A stretch of 64,000 nt of DNA from the NCBI GenBank assembly GCA_016706365.1, contig JADJJU010000011.1:1-64000 (forward strand), in the 5' to 3' direction. The notes under the pieces were generated by a model. That model saw only the letters and a program-made list of their open reading frames with translations, was not told the DNA's origin and searched no databases. Numbering within the stretch: the stretch's first letter is position 1; every line of letters begins with the position of its first letter. The stretch is from Saprospiraceae bacterium (GTDB lineage Bacteria > Bacteroidota > Bacteroidia > Chitinophagales > Saprospiraceae). This document shows positions 38,299 to 47,927 of this stretch, piece by piece. A program made the position numbers and the translations under genes.

Positions 38299-38306
38299 CA
38301 AATATA
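38299..38306 (-). promoter_or_regulatory. Candidate -7 box upstream of carA
   Basis: TATATTTG on the minus strand fits TAnnTTTG, 29 bp before the carA start and after the rplQ terminator. No convincing -33 TTG at the right distance was found. Confidence 0.35.
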
Positions 38307-38357
38307 GTATTTCAGAATTGAAATCATTGGGAGTCTGCCACCTAATCACATAAAAAC

Positions 38358-38385
38358 AAAAAAAAAGTCCACCCGAAGGTGGACT
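38358..38385 (-). terminator. Terminator of the ribosomal supercluster
   Basis: A perfect 8-bp stem AGTCCACC/GGTGGACT (38366-38373 with 38378-38385), a UUCG tetraloop on the transcribed strand and a following run of T on minus. It is 26 bp after the rplQ stop, separating it from carA. Confidence 0.85.
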
Positions 38386-38410
38386 TAATAATATAGTATG
38401 TCGGCAAAAA

Positions 38411-39233
38411 TTATTCTTCTTCCTGAGTATCGGTATTTGTAGGAGGAACCTGATCCAAGGTTACCGCTGCCTCATCTGCTTCCTGCTCAGGCAATACTTC
38501 AGACGCTGCAACTGCAACAGGGACTTCTTCTACAGCTACTTCTTCTGTAGCTACTTCTTGCGCTTCAGCTACAGGTGCAGTTTCATCCACAATTACTGCT
38601 GCTTCAGGTGCTTCAACTACAACAGGAACTTCTTCAACAGCTAATTCCTGTGCTTCAGTATTTGTTGGAGGTACCTGATCCAGCGTTACTGCTGCTTCAT
38701 CAACTTCCTGCTCAGGCAATACTGCAGCTGCAGCTACTGCTGCTTGCTGCTTTGCGCTGAGTTGCTGCTACTGCTGTTGCTCCTTCAGATGCTCCAGTTG
38801 TTTTCTTAGCAGATTTACCTCTTCTTGAACGTTTAGATTTCTTAGAAGCCGGAGAATCAGAACCGCTGTACTCAAGATTAAAGTCAACCAATTCTATGAT
38901 AGCCATCTCAGATCCGTCACTTCTACGGAATCCTGTGCGAATGACTCTGGTATATCCACCGGGACGTGAAGCAACTTTCTCAGCTACAGTAGAGAACAAT
39001 TCATTCACTGCATCTTTATTTTGCAAATAACTAAACACAACTCTGCGAGAGTGGGTAGTATTTACTTTAGATTTAGAAATCAATGGTTCAATGTGTAAAC
39101 GCAAAGCTTTCGCTTTCGCTATTGTTGTTTTGATTCTCTTGTGAGTAATCAAAGAAATGGACATATTTTTCAAAAGTGCTACTCTGTGCCCCTTCTTTCG
39201 TCCCAGGTTGTTAACCTTATCACCGTGTCTCAT
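38411..39233 (-). CDS. rplQ: 50S ribosomal protein L17 with long acidic C-terminal extension (frameshifted)
   Basis: The L17 core (MRHGDKVNNLGRKKGHRVAL... to VDFNLEYSG, about 125 residues) is intact. A basic KKSKRSRRGKSAKKT linker follows, then, after a one-base break near 38740-38760, an extension of about 120 residues rich in Ala, Val, Glu and Pro. The extension contains a near-duplicate block LPEQEVDEAAVTLDQVPPTN / LPEQEADEAAVTLDQVPPTN. Total about 273 residues versus about 120 in E. coli. Longer L17 tails occur in Bacteroidota; this one is unusually acidic and repetitive. Last gene of the alpha operon. Confidence 0.92.
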
Positions 39234-39323
39234 AACAATTGGTTTAACTTCGTATCACCGAGCTTTTCAGCTGCCAGGTTAATACAATGGTTTAAAATTA
39301 TTGAACTAACTTATTAAGTTAGA

Positions 39324-40322
39324 TTATTCTTCGTCTAGTTTGTACTTGGACAGATCCATACCAAAGTTTAATCCTTTGGTCTGTAATAGTTCTTCAATTT
39401 CCACTAAAGACTTCTTACCAAAGTTTCTGAATTTCAATAAGACATGAGTCTCATATTGTACCAGTTCAGCAAGGGAATTAATCTTAGCGGCTTTCAGACA
39501 GTTGTAAGCACGAACAGAAAGATCCAAATCTTCCAGAGAAGTCTTAAGAAGCTTTCTCATGTGAAGGATATGCTCGTCTACAACTGTATCCTGACTTCTG
39601 GATGCATCATCAAAAGTAATATTCTCGTCTGTGATCAACATAAGATGTTGGATCAAAATACGGGAAGCTTCTTTGATTGCCTGCTCCGGATGTATAGTTC
39701 CATCTGTCTTTACCTCAATAGTCAACATTTCGTAGTCAGTTCTTTGACCAACACGAGTGTTTGACACTTGATATGCAACATTTTTGATTGGAGTATAGAT
39801 CGCATCAACCGGAATTACTCCAATTGGTGCATCCTTCGGAAGGTTTTCATCAGCAGGAACATAACCACGACCTTTAGTCACAGTCAATTCCATTTCTAAA
39901 TTCACTGATGGTTCCATGGTGCAGATCAACTGCTCAGGGTTCATCACTTTGAACACATTAGTGTGCTCTTCGATATCACCTGCAGTAAAAGTCTCTTTCC
40001 CGCGGATGGTGATATAGATCTTTTCTTCAGCCAAATCTTCATCAGACAAAGTCTGTTTTAATCTGATTTGCTTAAGATTCAGGATAATTTCAACCACATC
40101 TTCCACAACTCCTTTGATTGTAGAGAACTCATGATCCACACCTGCTATACGCACTGCGGAGATCGCATAACCTTCAAGTGAAGATAATAAAACCCTTCTC
40201 AAGGAGTTACCAACCGTCTGGCCAAAACCAGGCTCAAGTGGTTTAAACTCAAAAACTCCCTCAAAGTCATTTGCTTTGCGAAGAAGAATTTTGTCAGGTT
40301 TTTGGAAATGTAATATACTCAT
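39324..40322 (-). CDS. rpoA: RNA polymerase alpha subunit
   Basis: 332 residues, intact. The N-terminal assembly domain (FKPLEPGFGQTVGNSLRRVLLSSLEGYAI) and the C-terminal helix-hairpin-helix domain (LKAAKINSLAELVQYETHVLLKFRNFGKKSL) that contacts UP elements and activators are both complete. Position between rpsD and rplQ is the standard alpha-operon place. Confidence 0.98.
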   Translation of the reverse strand: MSILHFQKPDKILLRKANDFEGVFEFKPLEPGFGQTVGNSLRRVLLSSLEGYAISAVRIAGVDHEFSTIKGVVEDVVEIILNLKQIRLKQTLSDEDLAEEKIYITIRGKETFTAGDIEEHTNVFKVMNPEQLICTMEPSVNLEMELTVTKGRGYVPADENLPKDAPIGVIPVDAIYTPIKNVAYQVSNTRVGQRTDYEMLTIEVKTDGTIHPEQAIKEASRILIQHLMLITDENITFDDASRSQDTVVDEHILHMRKLLKTSLEDLDLSVRAYNCLKAAKINSLAELVQYETHVLLKFRNFGKKSLVEIEELLQTKGLNFGMDLSKYKLDEE

Positions 40323-40407
40323 TTGAAAATATTCTTGATGAAAAAGCTAAATGCAATACTATAAAAACACTTTTGACAACTGAAAAATCAGTTGTCAAAA
40401 ATGAAGA

Positions 40408-41021
40408 TTACTTAGAGTACAATTCGACAATAAGTTGCTCATTGATTTTCTCGGGAATCTGATCCCTTGAAGGATATTGTAAGAAAATACCTTCATACTT
40501 GTCAGGATTCCACTGCAGCCATGCGAACTTGCGAACGTCAGTTTTCTTGGCAACATTTTCCTTCACTACAGAAAGTGCTTGTGATTTGCCACGCACTCCA
40601 ACTACATCACCATTTCTCATTTGGTAAGAAGGAATGTTGGTAACAATACCATTTACAGTGATATGCTTGTGAGAAACAAGTTGGCGTGCTGCTCTTCTTG
40701 TAGGTGCAATACCTAATCTGAATACAGTGTTATCTAATCTTGCTTCCAACATTTGAAGCAAAATCTCTCCGGTAACACCACTTTTTCTTGCGGCGGTTTC
40801 GAAAGTATTACGGAATTGTCTTTCGAGCACCCGCCGTATGTATATTTTGCTTTTTGCTTTTCGCTCTATTGAAGAGCATAGTCAGAACGTTGCTTACGCT
40901 TACGATTCATCCCGTGCTGTCCAGGAGGATACTTTCTCTTTTCAAAAGCTTTATCGTATCCGTAAATTGCTTCGCCAAAACTTCTAGCTTTTTTGGTAGC
41001 AGGACCTGTATACCTTGCCAT
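40408..41021 (-). CDS. rpsD: 30S ribosomal protein S4 (nonsense codon and frameshift near residue 50)
   Basis: The corrected length is about 203 residues. MARYTGPATKKARSFGEAIYG starts at 41021. A TAG stands where leucine is expected after RSDYALQ (about 40872), and two extra G in a GGCGGG run (about 40836) shift the frame; beyond it the sequence reads LERQFRNTFETAARKSGVTG, the S4 domain EARLDNTVFRLGIAPTRRAARQLVSH and the normal end. S4 starts 30S assembly and often represses this operon. Two errors within 50 bp in an essential gene point to consensus error. Confidence 0.95.
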
Positions 41022-41042
41022 ATCTTACTTATTCCTGATTTA

Positions 41043-41435
41043 TTAATTAAACTCTCTTCTGCGCTTAGGAGGACGGCATCCATTATGAGGAACCGGAGTC
41101 ACATCCTGGATTACAAGTACCTTAATACCTGAAGTATCAATAGCTCTGATAGCTGCTTCTCTTCCTGAACCCGGTCCTTTTACATATACATCAACTGCTC
41201 TCAAGCCAGCATCATGTGCTACTTTGGCACAATCTGCTGCAGAAATTTGCGCTGCATAAGGAGTATTCTTTTTAGAACCTCTGAATCCAGACTTACCTGC
41301 AGAAGACCAGGATATCACCTGACCTTGCTTGTTACACAAGGATATAATAATATTATTGAAGGTAGCCTGAATATATGCCAAACCCTCAGGTTCAACTTTA
41401 ACTACGCGCTTCTTTACTTTCTTTGCTTTAGCCAT
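41043..41435 (-). CDS. rpsK: 30S ribosomal protein S11
   Basis: 130 residues, intact, with an N-terminal basic KAKKVKKRVVKVEPEG and the conserved core NNIIISLCNKQGQVISWSSAGKSGF and GPGSGREAAIRAI, ending PHNGCRPPKRRREFN. It lines the E-site side of the 30S platform. Between rpsM and rpsD as usual. Confidence 0.98.
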   Translation of the reverse strand: MAKAKKVKKRVVKVEPEGLAYIQATFNNIIISLCNKQGQVISWSSAGKSGFRGSKKNTPYAAQISAADCAKVAHDAGLRAVDVYVKGPGSGREAAIRAIDTSGIKVLVIQDVTPVPHNGCRPPKRRREFN

Positions 41436-41459
41436 GATATGACTCTTATTTGTTAATGG

Positions 41460-41839
41460 TTATTTAGTGGCTTTTTTCTTGTTTGCTACCGTCTTACGTT
41501 TTCCTTTACGTGTTCTGGCATTGGTTTTAGTTCTCTGACCTCTTAAAGGAAAGACTTTTCTGTGTCTGATACCTCTGTAACAACCAATATCCATTAAACG
41601 CTTAATATTCATCTGAACTTCAGAGCGTAACTGACCTTCAACTTTCACATCTTAATTGATGATGGTGGTGATGTCTTTTACATTATCATCTGTCCAAGCT
41701 TCAACTTTCACATCTTCGCTAATACCTGCACGCTCTAAAATCATAGAGGAAACAGTTCTACCTATACCGTAGATGTCAGAGTCAATCCGATTACACCTCT
41801 TTTATTTCTAGGTAAGTCAACACCAGCAATACGAGCCAT
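41460..41839 (-). CDS. rpsM: 30S ribosomal protein S13 (frameshift and in-frame TAA)
   Basis: The corrected length is 125 residues. MARIAGVDLPRNKRGVIGLT begins at 41839. A two-base CT duplication then breaks the frame; removing it gives TDIYGIGRTVSSMILERAGI. A second defect, TAA where GAA is expected (IIN-stop-DVKVEGQLRSEVQ, about 41651), precedes the intact C-terminal part GCYRGIRHRKVFPLRGQRTK. The word GATGTGAAAGTTGAAG occurs twice here. Probably consensus errors in an essential gene. Confidence 0.93.
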
Positions 41840-41870
41840 ATATAATAATACTTAATAGTTCAATAAAATA

Positions 41871-41987
41871 TTAACCCTGACGTTGTTTGTACTTCGGGTT
41901 CTTTTTGTTGATAATGTACAGTTTACCGTTTCTGCGTACGATTTTACAATCTACAGACCTTTTCTTAATCGATGCTCTGACTTTCAT
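41871..41987 (-). CDS. rpmJ: 50S ribosomal protein L36
   Basis: 38 residues, MKVRASIKKRSVDCKIVRRN to KNPKYKQRQG. It has a single cysteine, so it lacks the CxxC..C..H zinc ligands: this is the zinc-free form. Located between infA and rpsM. Confidence 0.95.
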   Translation of the reverse strand: MKVRASIKKRSVDCKIVRRNGKLYIINKKNPKYKQRQG

Positions 41988-42002
41988 GATCTCTTTCCTT
42001 GG

Positions 42003-42219
42003 TTACTTTTGCCTGTAAATATTCTGCCTCTTGATAGATCGTATGGGGACATTTCCTACCGCCACTTTATCACGGGAAGAATTTTATATAATTCATCCTC
42101 ATCTTACCCGAAATAGTCGCCAAAATTTGGTGATCATTTTCTAATCTCACCCTAAACATAGCGTTTGATAACGCCTCTTCAATAATACCATCCTGTTTAA
42201 TTAAATCCTGTTTTGCCAT
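42003..42219 (-). CDS. infA: Translation initiation factor IF-1 (several indels)
   Basis: The corrected length is 72 residues, the family standard. MAKQDLIKQDGIIEEALSNA, then FRVRLENDHQILATISGKMR and MNYIK are in one frame. ILPGDKVAV, EMSPYDLSRGR and the end IYRQK are in others, so four single-base changes within the last 110 bp are needed. The OB fold binds the ribosomal A site at initiation. It lies 25 bp after map. Confidence 0.9.
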
Positions 42220-42244
42220 ATTTTTTATTTCGGAGTGCAAATAT

Positions 42245-43054
42245 CTATCTTTTCTCTGAAATATCCGTCAGATTCGGATTTTTTTTGATTGCATCTTCAA
42301 TAATAGTATGATCAGACAAGATATCAGCCTGAGCTTTCTTTACTGCGATGGTGTGTTCGTAGTGGGCGGAGGGTTTTCGATCTCTGGTAAAAATCGTCCA
42401 TCCATCCTTTGACTGATACACATTGCGCACTCCAAGATTGATCATTGGTTCTATCGCGATCACTAAACCTTCTTTCATTAAAAGACCTTTGCCCTTTTTT
42501 CCAAAATTTGGTACTTCAGGAGATTCGTGAAGATTTCTTCCTACTCCATGCCCTACCAAATCCTTTACTACAGTATAATGATGCGTCTTCTCTGTAAAAT
42601 CCTGAATAGCTGCACCAATATCTCCTATCCTATTTCCGGCTACTGCAGCTTCAATCCCTAAATACAAGGAAGTCTTTGTAGCAACACATAAATCAACAAC
42701 TTCAGGATCTACTTCGCCTACAAGAAATGTATAAGCGGCGTCACCAAAAAATCCATTCATGAATACACCGCAATCGACTGATACTATATCTCCGTCATTC
42801 AATTCTTTGTCTCCAGGAATTCCATGAACAACTACCTCATTCACAGAAAAACACAATGTTGCAGGAAAATTCCGGTATCCTTTGAAACCGGGTAATGCAT
42901 CATTTGACCTGATAAATTCTTCTGCCGCTTTGTCAAGACTTTTTCCTGTCGAACCCGGTTTGATCATTGATCCCACATGAGCCAATGTTTCACAAACCAG
43001 TAAGCAGCTTTTTCTGATCAGCTCAATTTCTTCATTTGTTTTATAAATCACCAT
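42245..43054 (-). CDS. map: Methionine aminopeptidase, type I
   Basis: 269 residues, intact. All five metal ligands are seen: D in VDCGVF, D in FGDAAYTF, H in GHGVGRNLHESPEV, E in IAIEPMIN and E in HYEHTIAV. Removes the initiator methionine. In this phylum the gene lies between secY and infA, as here. The C-terminus is slightly extended (KKNPNLTDISEKR). Confidence 0.97.
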   Translation of the reverse strand: MVIYKTNEEIELIRKSCLLVCETLAHVGSMIKPGSTGKSLDKAAEEFIRSNDALPGFKGYRNFPATLCFSVNEVVVHGIPGDKELNDGDIVSVDCGVFMNGFFGDAAYTFLVGEVDPEVVDLCVATKTSLYLGIEAAVAGNRIGDIGAAIQDFTEKTHHYTVVKDLVGHGVGRNLHESPEVPNFGKKGKGLLMKEGLVIAIEPMINLGVRNVYQSKDGWTIFTRDRKPSAHYEHTIAVKKAQADILSDHTIIEDAIKKNPNLTDISEKR

Positions 43055-43102
43055 TTGCTTTATGCTAAAAGGTACAAATAAATGGACCGAGCTAATTTAT
43101 TT

Positions 43103-44472
43103 TTACATGCCGGCTCCTATGCCCTGCATTCCACTTCGTCCTCTGATTCTTCCTGACTTCACAAGCCCATCATACTTTCTCATCAATAAGTAACTTTCAA
43201 TTTGCTGAAGTGTGTCAAGAACAACACCCACCATGATCAGAAGTGTGGTTCCACCAAAGAACACTGCGAATGCGGTGTTTACACCAAAAATGGAAGCAAA
43301 TGCTGGAAGTATCGCAATCAAACCCAAAGAAACAGCACCCGGAAGTGTAATCTTGGAAGTGATTGAATCGATGAAATCGGCGGTATTTTTCCCCGGTTTG
43401 ATACCAGGTATATAAGCGTTCTGACGCTTAAGATATTCTGAATACTGTTGAGAGTTTACAATCAAGGCAGTATATACATAAGTAAAGACTACGATCAAAG
43501 TAAAATATATGACGTTGTATACACCCGAATTTGTATCTGTCAATTGACGCAAGAAACCTGAGCCCGCAAAGTCTCCACTATCGCCCATTGCAAACTGCCC
43601 AATTGTTGCAGGTAAGAACATAAGTGCCTGAGCAAAAATGATAGGCATTACACCCGCTGCGATAACTTTTAAAGGAATATAGTCTCTATTTCCAGCTGCC
43701 GGAAGTGAGGTACCCGTTCTGCCTACTGCCCGCTTTGCAAATTGAATTGGAATTTTCCTGACCCCCTGTACTAAAAGTACTGTTACAAGAACAACAAGGA
43801 AGAAGAAAATCATCTCTACCACAAACACGATAAAACCACCAGAAGCAAGCTGAGACTGGAACTCAAATATAAGTGCCTGGGGTAACTGGGCAACAATACC
43901 GATCATGATCAATAATGAAATACCATTTCCGATACCTTTCTCAGTAATTCTTTCACCCAACCACATGGCAAACATAGTTCCGCCGGCAAGAACAATAATA
44001 TTAGAGATCCAGAATAAACCCGGAGGTAAAGTTGGACTAACAGCATTCAGAGAATGGATATAAGTTAAATAACCTCCACCCTGAACCAACGTGATAGCAA
44101 CTGTTAACATACGGGTTATCTGATTGAGTTTCTTTTTCTTCCAGATTCTCCTTCATGTTGTTGAAGTCTTTGAAAGTATGGAACAGCAAATCCCATCAAC
44201 TGCACAATAATTGATGCGGTGATATAAGGCATGATTCCCAATGCAAAAATAGATGCATTGTTAAATGCACCTCCAGTAAATATATTAATCAAGCCTAAAA
44301 GGTCATTAGCACCTTGTGCGGCCTGGTTAGCCTCAAGAGCTGATGGTACCACACCAGGCAGTACAATAAAGGACCCCAGACGGAATACCATTAACAATCC
44401 AAGAGTATAAAGAATGCGGTCACGCAGTTCTTTAATCTTCCAGATATTTTTGAGGGTTTGGATAAATTTCAT
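43103..44472 (-). CDS. secY: Protein translocase subunit SecY (frameshifted)
   Basis: About 456 residues once an indel in the A-rich run near 44125-44135 is corrected: the first frame ends ...FQRLQQHEGESGRKRN and the second resumes LNQITRMLTVAITLVQGGGYL. Ten membrane segments can be followed, with the plug-side PGVVPSALEANQAAQG, the GIGNGISLLI signature, and the cytoplasmic loop IKPGKNTADFIDSI. Channel of the Sec translocon. Between rplO and map. Confidence 0.95.
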
Positions 44473-44480
44473 TGGGGGGA

Positions 44481-44930
44481 TTATTTTACAAGATTTACAC
44501 TACCACCAGCTGTTGTAATTGCTTCAGATGCTTTTTCAGAAGCTCCGTGAGCAGTAACAGTCAGGGCAGTAGTAATCTCACCATGTGCCAAAATTTTGAT
44601 CAAGTCGCCTTTATTTACAATTCCTTCTCTTACCAAGAAGTCCATGTCAATAATAGAAACACTATACTTCTCTGCAATTTCCTGAAGACGGCTCAAATTT
44701 AGAGGCACATATGCAACTCTGTTGAAATTCTTGAACCCTCTCTTTGGAAGACGCATTTGAAGCGGCATTTGACCACCTTCAAAATTCCTTTTATTTTTAA
44801 AACCAGATCTGGCCTTATCACCTTTGTGACCTCTGGTGGAAGTTCCACCGTGACCACTACCAGTACCTCTGGCGATCCTTTTACTTTTCTTTACAGCGCC
44901 TTTTGCAGGCCTTAAATTTGACAGTTCCAT
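44481..44930 (-). CDS. rplO: 50S ribosomal protein L15
   Basis: 149 residues, intact, with the Gly-rich basic N-terminal extension (RIARGTGSGHGGTSTRGHKG) that reaches into the 23S RNA core and a C-terminal globular part ending SEAITTAGGSVNLVK. 8 bp upstream of secY. Confidence 0.97.
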   Translation of the reverse strand: MELSNLRPAKGAVKKSKRIARGTGSGHGGTSTRGHKGDKARSGFKNKRNFEGGQMPLQMRLPKRGFKNFNRVAYVPLNLSRLQEIAEKYSVSIIDMDFLVREGIVNKGDLIKILAHGEITTALTVTAHGASEKASEAITTAGGSVNLVK

Positions 44931-44958
44931 TGGAATAATCTTTTTTTGTATTTACAGA

Positions 44959-45141
44959 TCAATTCACTTCCTCAACAGAAATGAGATGCTCCACTCGTTT
45001 TACCATTCCCGTAATCTGAGGATTGACATTGTGAACCACACTCTGATTGATTCTTCTCAATCCTAGTGCTTTCAGTGTATCTTTCTGTCTATGAGGACGA
45101 TCAATGGCACTTTTAACCTGTGTAATCTTTATCTTTCCCAT
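44959..45141 (-). CDS. rpmD: 50S ribosomal protein L30
   Basis: 60 residues from ATG 45141 (MGKIKITQVKSAIDRPHRQK), chosen over an upstream in-frame start because it matches the family N-terminus. Conserved LKALGLRRINQSVVH. Between rpsE and rplO. Confidence 0.95.
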   Translation of the reverse strand: MGKIKITQVKSAIDRPHRQKDTLKALGLRRINQSVVHNVNPQITGMVKRVEHLISVEEVN

Positions 45142-45168
45142 TATCTTATGAATCAATAATTATGATAA

Positions 45169-45687
45169 TTAGCCTTTAAATAGCTTGTCCAAAGAGATGC
45201 CTCTGTTTTGAGCAACCTCAATTGGGCTTCTCATGCTTGCAAGGGCATCGATGGTAGCTTTAACAACATTGTGAGGATTGGATGAACCCATTGATTTAGC
45301 CAATACATTATGTACACCCGCAATTTCCAAAACGGCACGCATAGCACCACCGGCAATTACTCCCGTACCATCTGCAGCTGGTTTAACCAATACTTTACCT
45401 GCTCCATATTTTCCTTTCTGTGCATGAGGAACTGTACCTTTAAGTATAGGAACTTTAATCAGGTTTTTCTTAGCATCATCTACAGCCTTTGAAATTGCAT
45501 CAGCAACCTCTCTAGCTTTTCCAAGACCCTGACCTACAGTGCCGTTACCGTCACCTACAACTACTATAGCTGCAAAACTAAACGTACGACCCCCTTTGGT
45601 CACTTTAGCAACACGATTAAGAGCTACTAATTTATCTTTTAATTCTGTAGCCTCAGTTGGGCTTACTTTTCTGATATTCCTTGACAT
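45169..45687 (-). CDS. rpsE: 30S ribosomal protein S5
   Basis: 172 residues, intact. Double-stranded RNA-binding-like N-domain (LVALNRVAKVTKGGRTFSFA, the ram/spectinomycin loop region) and C-domain (VIAGGAMRAVLEIAGVHNVL). Important for decoding accuracy. Confidence 0.97.
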   Translation of the reverse strand: MSRNIRKVSPTEATELKDKLVALNRVAKVTKGGRTFSFAAIVVVGDGNGTVGQGLGKAREVADAISKAVDDAKKNLIKVPILKGTVPHAQKGKYGAGKVLVKPAADGTGVIAGGAMRAVLEIAGVHNVLAKSMGSSNPHNVVKATIDALASMRSPIEVAQNRGISLDKLFKG

Positions 45688-45699
45688 TCCGTTTATTTT

Positions 45700-46054
45700 T
45701 TAAAACTTAAGTCCACCTTCGCGAGCACCGTCAGCCAATGCTTTCACGCGACCATGATACAAATACCCACTACGATCGAAAACAACCAATTCGATGTTTT
45801 TGCCACTTGCTTTTTCAGCAATTGCCTTTCCAACTTGCTTTGCCTGGTCAACTTTAGTACCACCTGCATCCAGACCGGCATCTTTTGAAGAAGCATATGC
45901 CAAAGTAACACCCTGATCAGCGTCTATCAACTGGCAATAAATTGCTTTATTGCTGCGATAAACACTCAATCTCGGACGCTGAGCGGTCCCCACTTACTTT
46001 CCTGCGAACACGGTTTTGAATCCGCCTTCTTCTACCTTCTTTAGAAAATTTCAT
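45700..46054 (-). CDS. rplR: 50S ribosomal protein L18 (frameshifted)
   Basis: The corrected length is 117 residues. MKFSKEGRRRRIQNRVRRKV starts at 46054, then one extra G in a GGGG run (about 45990) breaks the frame before TAQRPRLSVYRSNKAIYCQL. The rest, to REGGLKF, is intact. Binds 5S rRNA. Confidence 0.95.
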
Positions 46055-46081
46055 AACTCAATACTATTGAAAAATAGTTAA

Positions 46082-46639
46082 TTATTTTTTACCTGAAGTT
46101 TTACCTGCTTTACGTCTGATTACTTCACCTTTATATTTCACACCTTTTCCTTTGTAAGGTTCAGGTTTTCTGAATGCTCTAATTTTTGCAGCTACCTGGC
46201 CTAAAAGCTGCACGTCGGAACTCTCTAGGCTGATCAAAGGCAATTGACCTTTTTCTGCAGCTGTAGTAAGTTTAACCTCATCCGGGATATAGAACATGAT
46301 AGGGTGAGAATAACCCAGAGATAGTTCCAAAAGATTTCCTGTACTATTCGCTCTGTAACCTACACCGACAAGCTCCAATTCCTTAATGAATCCGTCAGAT
46401 ACGCCTTTGACCATATTAAAAATCAAAGAACGATAAAGTCCATGAGCAGCTCTGTGGCGCTGTTGTTCTGTAGGACGTTCAACTGTAAGGATCCCGTCTT
46501 CTATTTTTATCACCAAATCCGGGTCGACTTGTTGAGAAAGTTGACCTTTTGCACCTTTTACAGTGACAAGGTTTCCTTTGCTCACGGAGATTTCAACTCC
46601 TTTAGGTAACTCGATAGGTGATTTTCCTATTCTTGACAT
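46082..46639 (-). CDS. rplF: 50S ribosomal protein L6
   Basis: 185 residues from ATG 46639 (MSRIGKSPIELPKGVEISVS), the family start. Two repeated alpha/beta domains; the C-terminal signature is RKPEPYKGKGVKYKGE. Intact. Confidence 0.97.
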   Translation of the reverse strand: MSRIGKSPIELPKGVEISVSKGNLVTVKGAKGQLSQQVDPDLVIKIEDGILTVERPTEQQRHRAAHGLYRSLIFNMVKGVSDGFIKELELVGVGYRANSTGNLLELSLGYSHPIMFYIPDEVKLTTAAEKGQLPLISLESSDVQLLGQVAAKIRAFRKPEPYKGKGVKYKGEVIRRKAGKTSGKK

Positions 46640-46662
46640 GACTAAGAGTGTTGTACGTTCAA

Positions 46663-47064
46663 TTAATAAATGTAGCAAAGCACTTCACCACCAACTTTGG
46701 CTTCTCTCGCTTGCTTATCAGTAAGAACCCCTTTCGATGTAGAAACAATCGCTATTCCCAAGCCATTGATTACACGAGGTATCTCATTTGTTTTAAAAAA
46801 CTTTCTCAAACCAGGCTTACTGATTCTGATCAGTTCGCGGATAACCGGTCTTTTGGTATTTGGATCATACTTCAAAGCTATTTTGATAACTCCCTGAACA
46901 CCTGTACGATCTACTTTATATTTGTGAATATAACCATTATCGTAAAGTACTTCGGTCATCTTTGCTTTCAGGTTTGAAGCAGGAATCTCTACTACAGTAT
47001 GCCCTGCCATTTGTGCGTTTCTGATCCTTGTCAGATAGTCAGCTATTGGATCTGTGACTGCCAT
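46663..47064 (-). CDS. rpsH: 30S ribosomal protein S8
   Basis: 133 residues, intact: PIADYLTRIRNAQMAGHTVV at the start and the 16S-binding C-terminal ISTSKGVLTDKQAREAKVGGE. Bacterial S8 also represses the spc operon translationally in E. coli. Confidence 0.97.
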   Translation of the reverse strand: MAVTDPIADYLTRIRNAQMAGHTVVEIPASNLKAKMTEVLYDNGYIHKYKVDRTGVQGVIKIALKYDPNTKRPVIRELIRISKPGLRKFFKTNEIPRVINGLGIAIVSTSKGVLTDKQAREAKVGGEVLCYIY

Positions 47065-47090
47065 TGTCGTTCAACTATATTGTTAATTAA

Positions 47091-47360
47091 TTACCAGCTC
47101 GATTTTGTAATTCCGGGAATCTTACCCTCATTAGCCATTTTACGGAACATTACCCTATTGACACCGAAATCTCTCATGTATCCTTTGGGTCTGCCTGTCA
47201 ATTTGCATCTGTTGTGAAGACGGATCTTGTTGGAATTGCGTGGAAGCTTATCCAACTCTTCCCAGTTACCTTCTGCTTTCAACTTTTTTCTAAGATCTGC
47301 ATATTTAGCGACCATGCGCTCTCTTTTATGCTCTCTAGCTATGATTGATTTCTTAGCCAT
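47091..47360 (-). CDS. rpsN: 30S ribosomal protein S14, zinc-free type
   Basis: 89 residues, the long form. Only one cysteine is present in the core (HNRCKLTGRPKGYMRDFGV), so the CxxC zinc ligands of the short form are absent. Intact. 6 bp upstream of rplE. Confidence 0.97.
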   Translation of the reverse strand: MAKKSIIAREHKRERMVAKYADLRKKLKAEGNWEELDKLPRNSNKIRLHNRCKLTGRPKGYMRDFGVNRVMFRKMANEGKIPGITKSSW

Positions 47361-47366
47361 TATATT

Positions 47367-47927
47367 TTAGTTACGTTGTTGATTTCTAAATGGAAGTCCT
47401 AATTCTTTCAGAAGAAGCATCGCCTCAGTGTCATTTTTTGCACTGGTTACGAAGCTGATATCCATACCCACGATCTTATTTACCTTATCAATATCAATCT
47501 CAGGGAAAATAATATGCTCAGTGATTCCCATAGTATAGTTACCACGGCCATCAAAACTTTTTTCGTTGATTCCTTTGAAGTCTCTTACACGTGGTAGTGC
47601 GATTGAAACTAAACGATCCAGGAATTCATACATTTGATCATTGCGAAGTGTTACTTTAGCACCAATAGTCATTCCTTCTCTCAATTTGAAGTTAGAGACT
47701 GAGGTTTTAGCTTTAGTAGGTACAGCTTTCTGACCAACTATTGTAGATAGCTCATTCAAAGCTGAATCCACAAGTTTCTTATCAGAAACAGCATCCCCGA
47801 TACCCTGGTTGATACTTACCTTAAGTAGCTTTGGCACCTGCATTACAGACTTGTATTGGAACTGTTCCATCAATTTGGGAACAATCTCGTCTCTATATTT
47901 CTTCTTTAATCTTGGTTGATAGCTCAT
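47367..47927 (-). CDS. rplE: 50S ribosomal protein L5
   Basis: 186 residues from ATG 47927, which overlaps the rplX stop in a TGATG arrangement (translational coupling); a GTG one codon upstream is less likely. MSYQPRLKKKYRDEIVPKLM at the start, and the conserved GRGNYTMGITEHIIFPEID. Binds 5S rRNA. Confidence 0.97.
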   Translation of the reverse strand: MSYQPRLKKKYRDEIVPKLMEQFQYKSVMQVPKLLKVSINQGIGDAVSDKKLVDSALNELSTIVGQKAVPTKAKTSVSNFKLREGMTIGAKVTLRNDQMYEFLDRLVSIALPRVRDFKGINEKSFDGRGNYTMGITEHIIFPEIDIDKVNKIVGMDISFVTSAKNDTEAMLLLKELGLPFRNQQRN

